DNA from: Spirochaetaceae bacterium
Lineage (GTDB): Bacteria; Spirochaetota; Spirochaetia; DSM-27196; SKKC01
Direction: 5' to 3'
Assembly (NCBI GenBank): GCA_003552745.1
Contig: PUOG01000036.1
Location: forward strand, 1 to 22,488
DNA: 22,488 bases
The stretch's first letter is position 1; each line of letters opens with the position of its first letter. The notes beneath the pieces are model-generated. The model had not been told where the DNA came from. It did no database searches and saw nothing but the letters and a program-made list of their open reading frames with translations. Below are positions 22,323 through 22,488 of this stretch, in pieces. The position numbers and the translations under genes are program-made.

Positions 22323-22488
22323 TTATCTGTCTTTCTTCTTGGCACCGGAGACGATCAGCGTCGAATTCTGCGGACCAGGAACCGATCCTTTTACGAGCAG
22401 GATCTGCTTCTCACCGTCTACCTTCAACACTCGAAGGTTCTGAATCGTACGGCGTTCGTGTCCCATTCTACCCGGCATTTTCGTCCCT
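22323..22488 (-). CDS. rplC: 50S ribosomal protein L3 (C-terminal part)
   Basis: Only the last 54 codons and the stop lie in the window; the gene continues past the right edge. The part seen reads GTKMPGRMGHERRTIQNLRV, then VDGEKQILLVKGSVPGPQNS and TLIVSGAKKKDR. It matches the L3 C-terminal domain, including the KMPGRMG loop that approaches the peptidyl-transferase centre. L3 starts large-subunit assembly together with L24. The S10 gene would be expected further upstream, outside the window. Confidence 0.96.
   Translation of the reverse strand, partial: GTKMPGRMGHERRTIQNLRVLKVDGEKQILLVKGSVPGPQNSTLIVSGAKKKDR

Noticed and set aside
1..22488. tRNA, rRNA, CRISPR, insertion sequences, prophage or defence genes
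   Set aside because: I saw no clover-leaf sequences, spaced direct repeats, transposase motifs or terminal inverted repeats; almost all the DNA is accounted for by the listed genes.

Overview
The window looks like part of a bacterial chromosome, most likely a spirochaete (Spirochaetota; moderate confidence). The main reason is one fused S10-spc-alpha ribosomal run on the minus strand that lacks adk, map and infA after secY and lacks rpsD between rpsK and rpoA. To my knowledge the same alpha-end order (rpsM-rpsK-rpoA-rplQ, with S4 encoded elsewhere) occurs in Borrelia and Treponema. Base composition is moderately GC-rich, Shine-Dalgarno sites are good, and GTG starts are common.

Layout from left to right. 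(1) 9-848 (+): an exported protein of unknown function, convergent with the next block. (2) 928-7049 (-): a same-strand run transcribed as rnhA, yifB/comM, uvrB, an SH3 lipoprotein and a DUF445 membrane protein. RNase HI, a ComM-type AAA+ ATPase and UvrB all act on nucleic acids. The last two genes are envelope genes joined by an ATGA overlap. (3) 7096-7596 (+): a small two-helix membrane protein, divergent from rnhA, with a candidate promoter inside rnhA. (4) 7600-10410 (-): a 936-residue membrane protein with a Cache-like extracytoplasmic region, a very acidic repeat tract and a GAF-like C-terminus. It is the least familiar gene here. (5) 10523-22488 (-): the ribosomal protein run, transcribed right to left: rplC (partial), rplD, rplW, rplB, rpsS, rplV, rpsC, rplP, rpmC, rpsQ, rplN, rplX, rplE, rpsN (zinc type), rpsH, rplF, rplR, rpsE, rplO, secY, rpmJ, rpsM, rpsK, rpoA, rplQ. 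No gene for L30 (rpmD) lies between rpsE and rplO; only 4 bases separate them.

The ribosomal run would supply most of the large-subunit exit-tunnel and early-assembly proteins, several small-subunit proteins, the SecY translocon channel and the RNA polymerase alpha subunit from one transcript. Gaps are nearly all under 35 bases. The exception is 117 bases before rpoA, which can fold into a nested hairpin. The operon start (S10 and the rest of L3) lies beyond the right edge.

I saw no tRNA, rRNA, CRISPR array, insertion sequence or phage gene. No stretch over 300 bases lacks a gene. Most of the window is conserved housekeeping DNA, and I found no convincing new multi-gene system. The points worth a second look are the Cache/acidic-repeat/GAF protein, the missing rpmD, the rpoA leader and the tailed L17.
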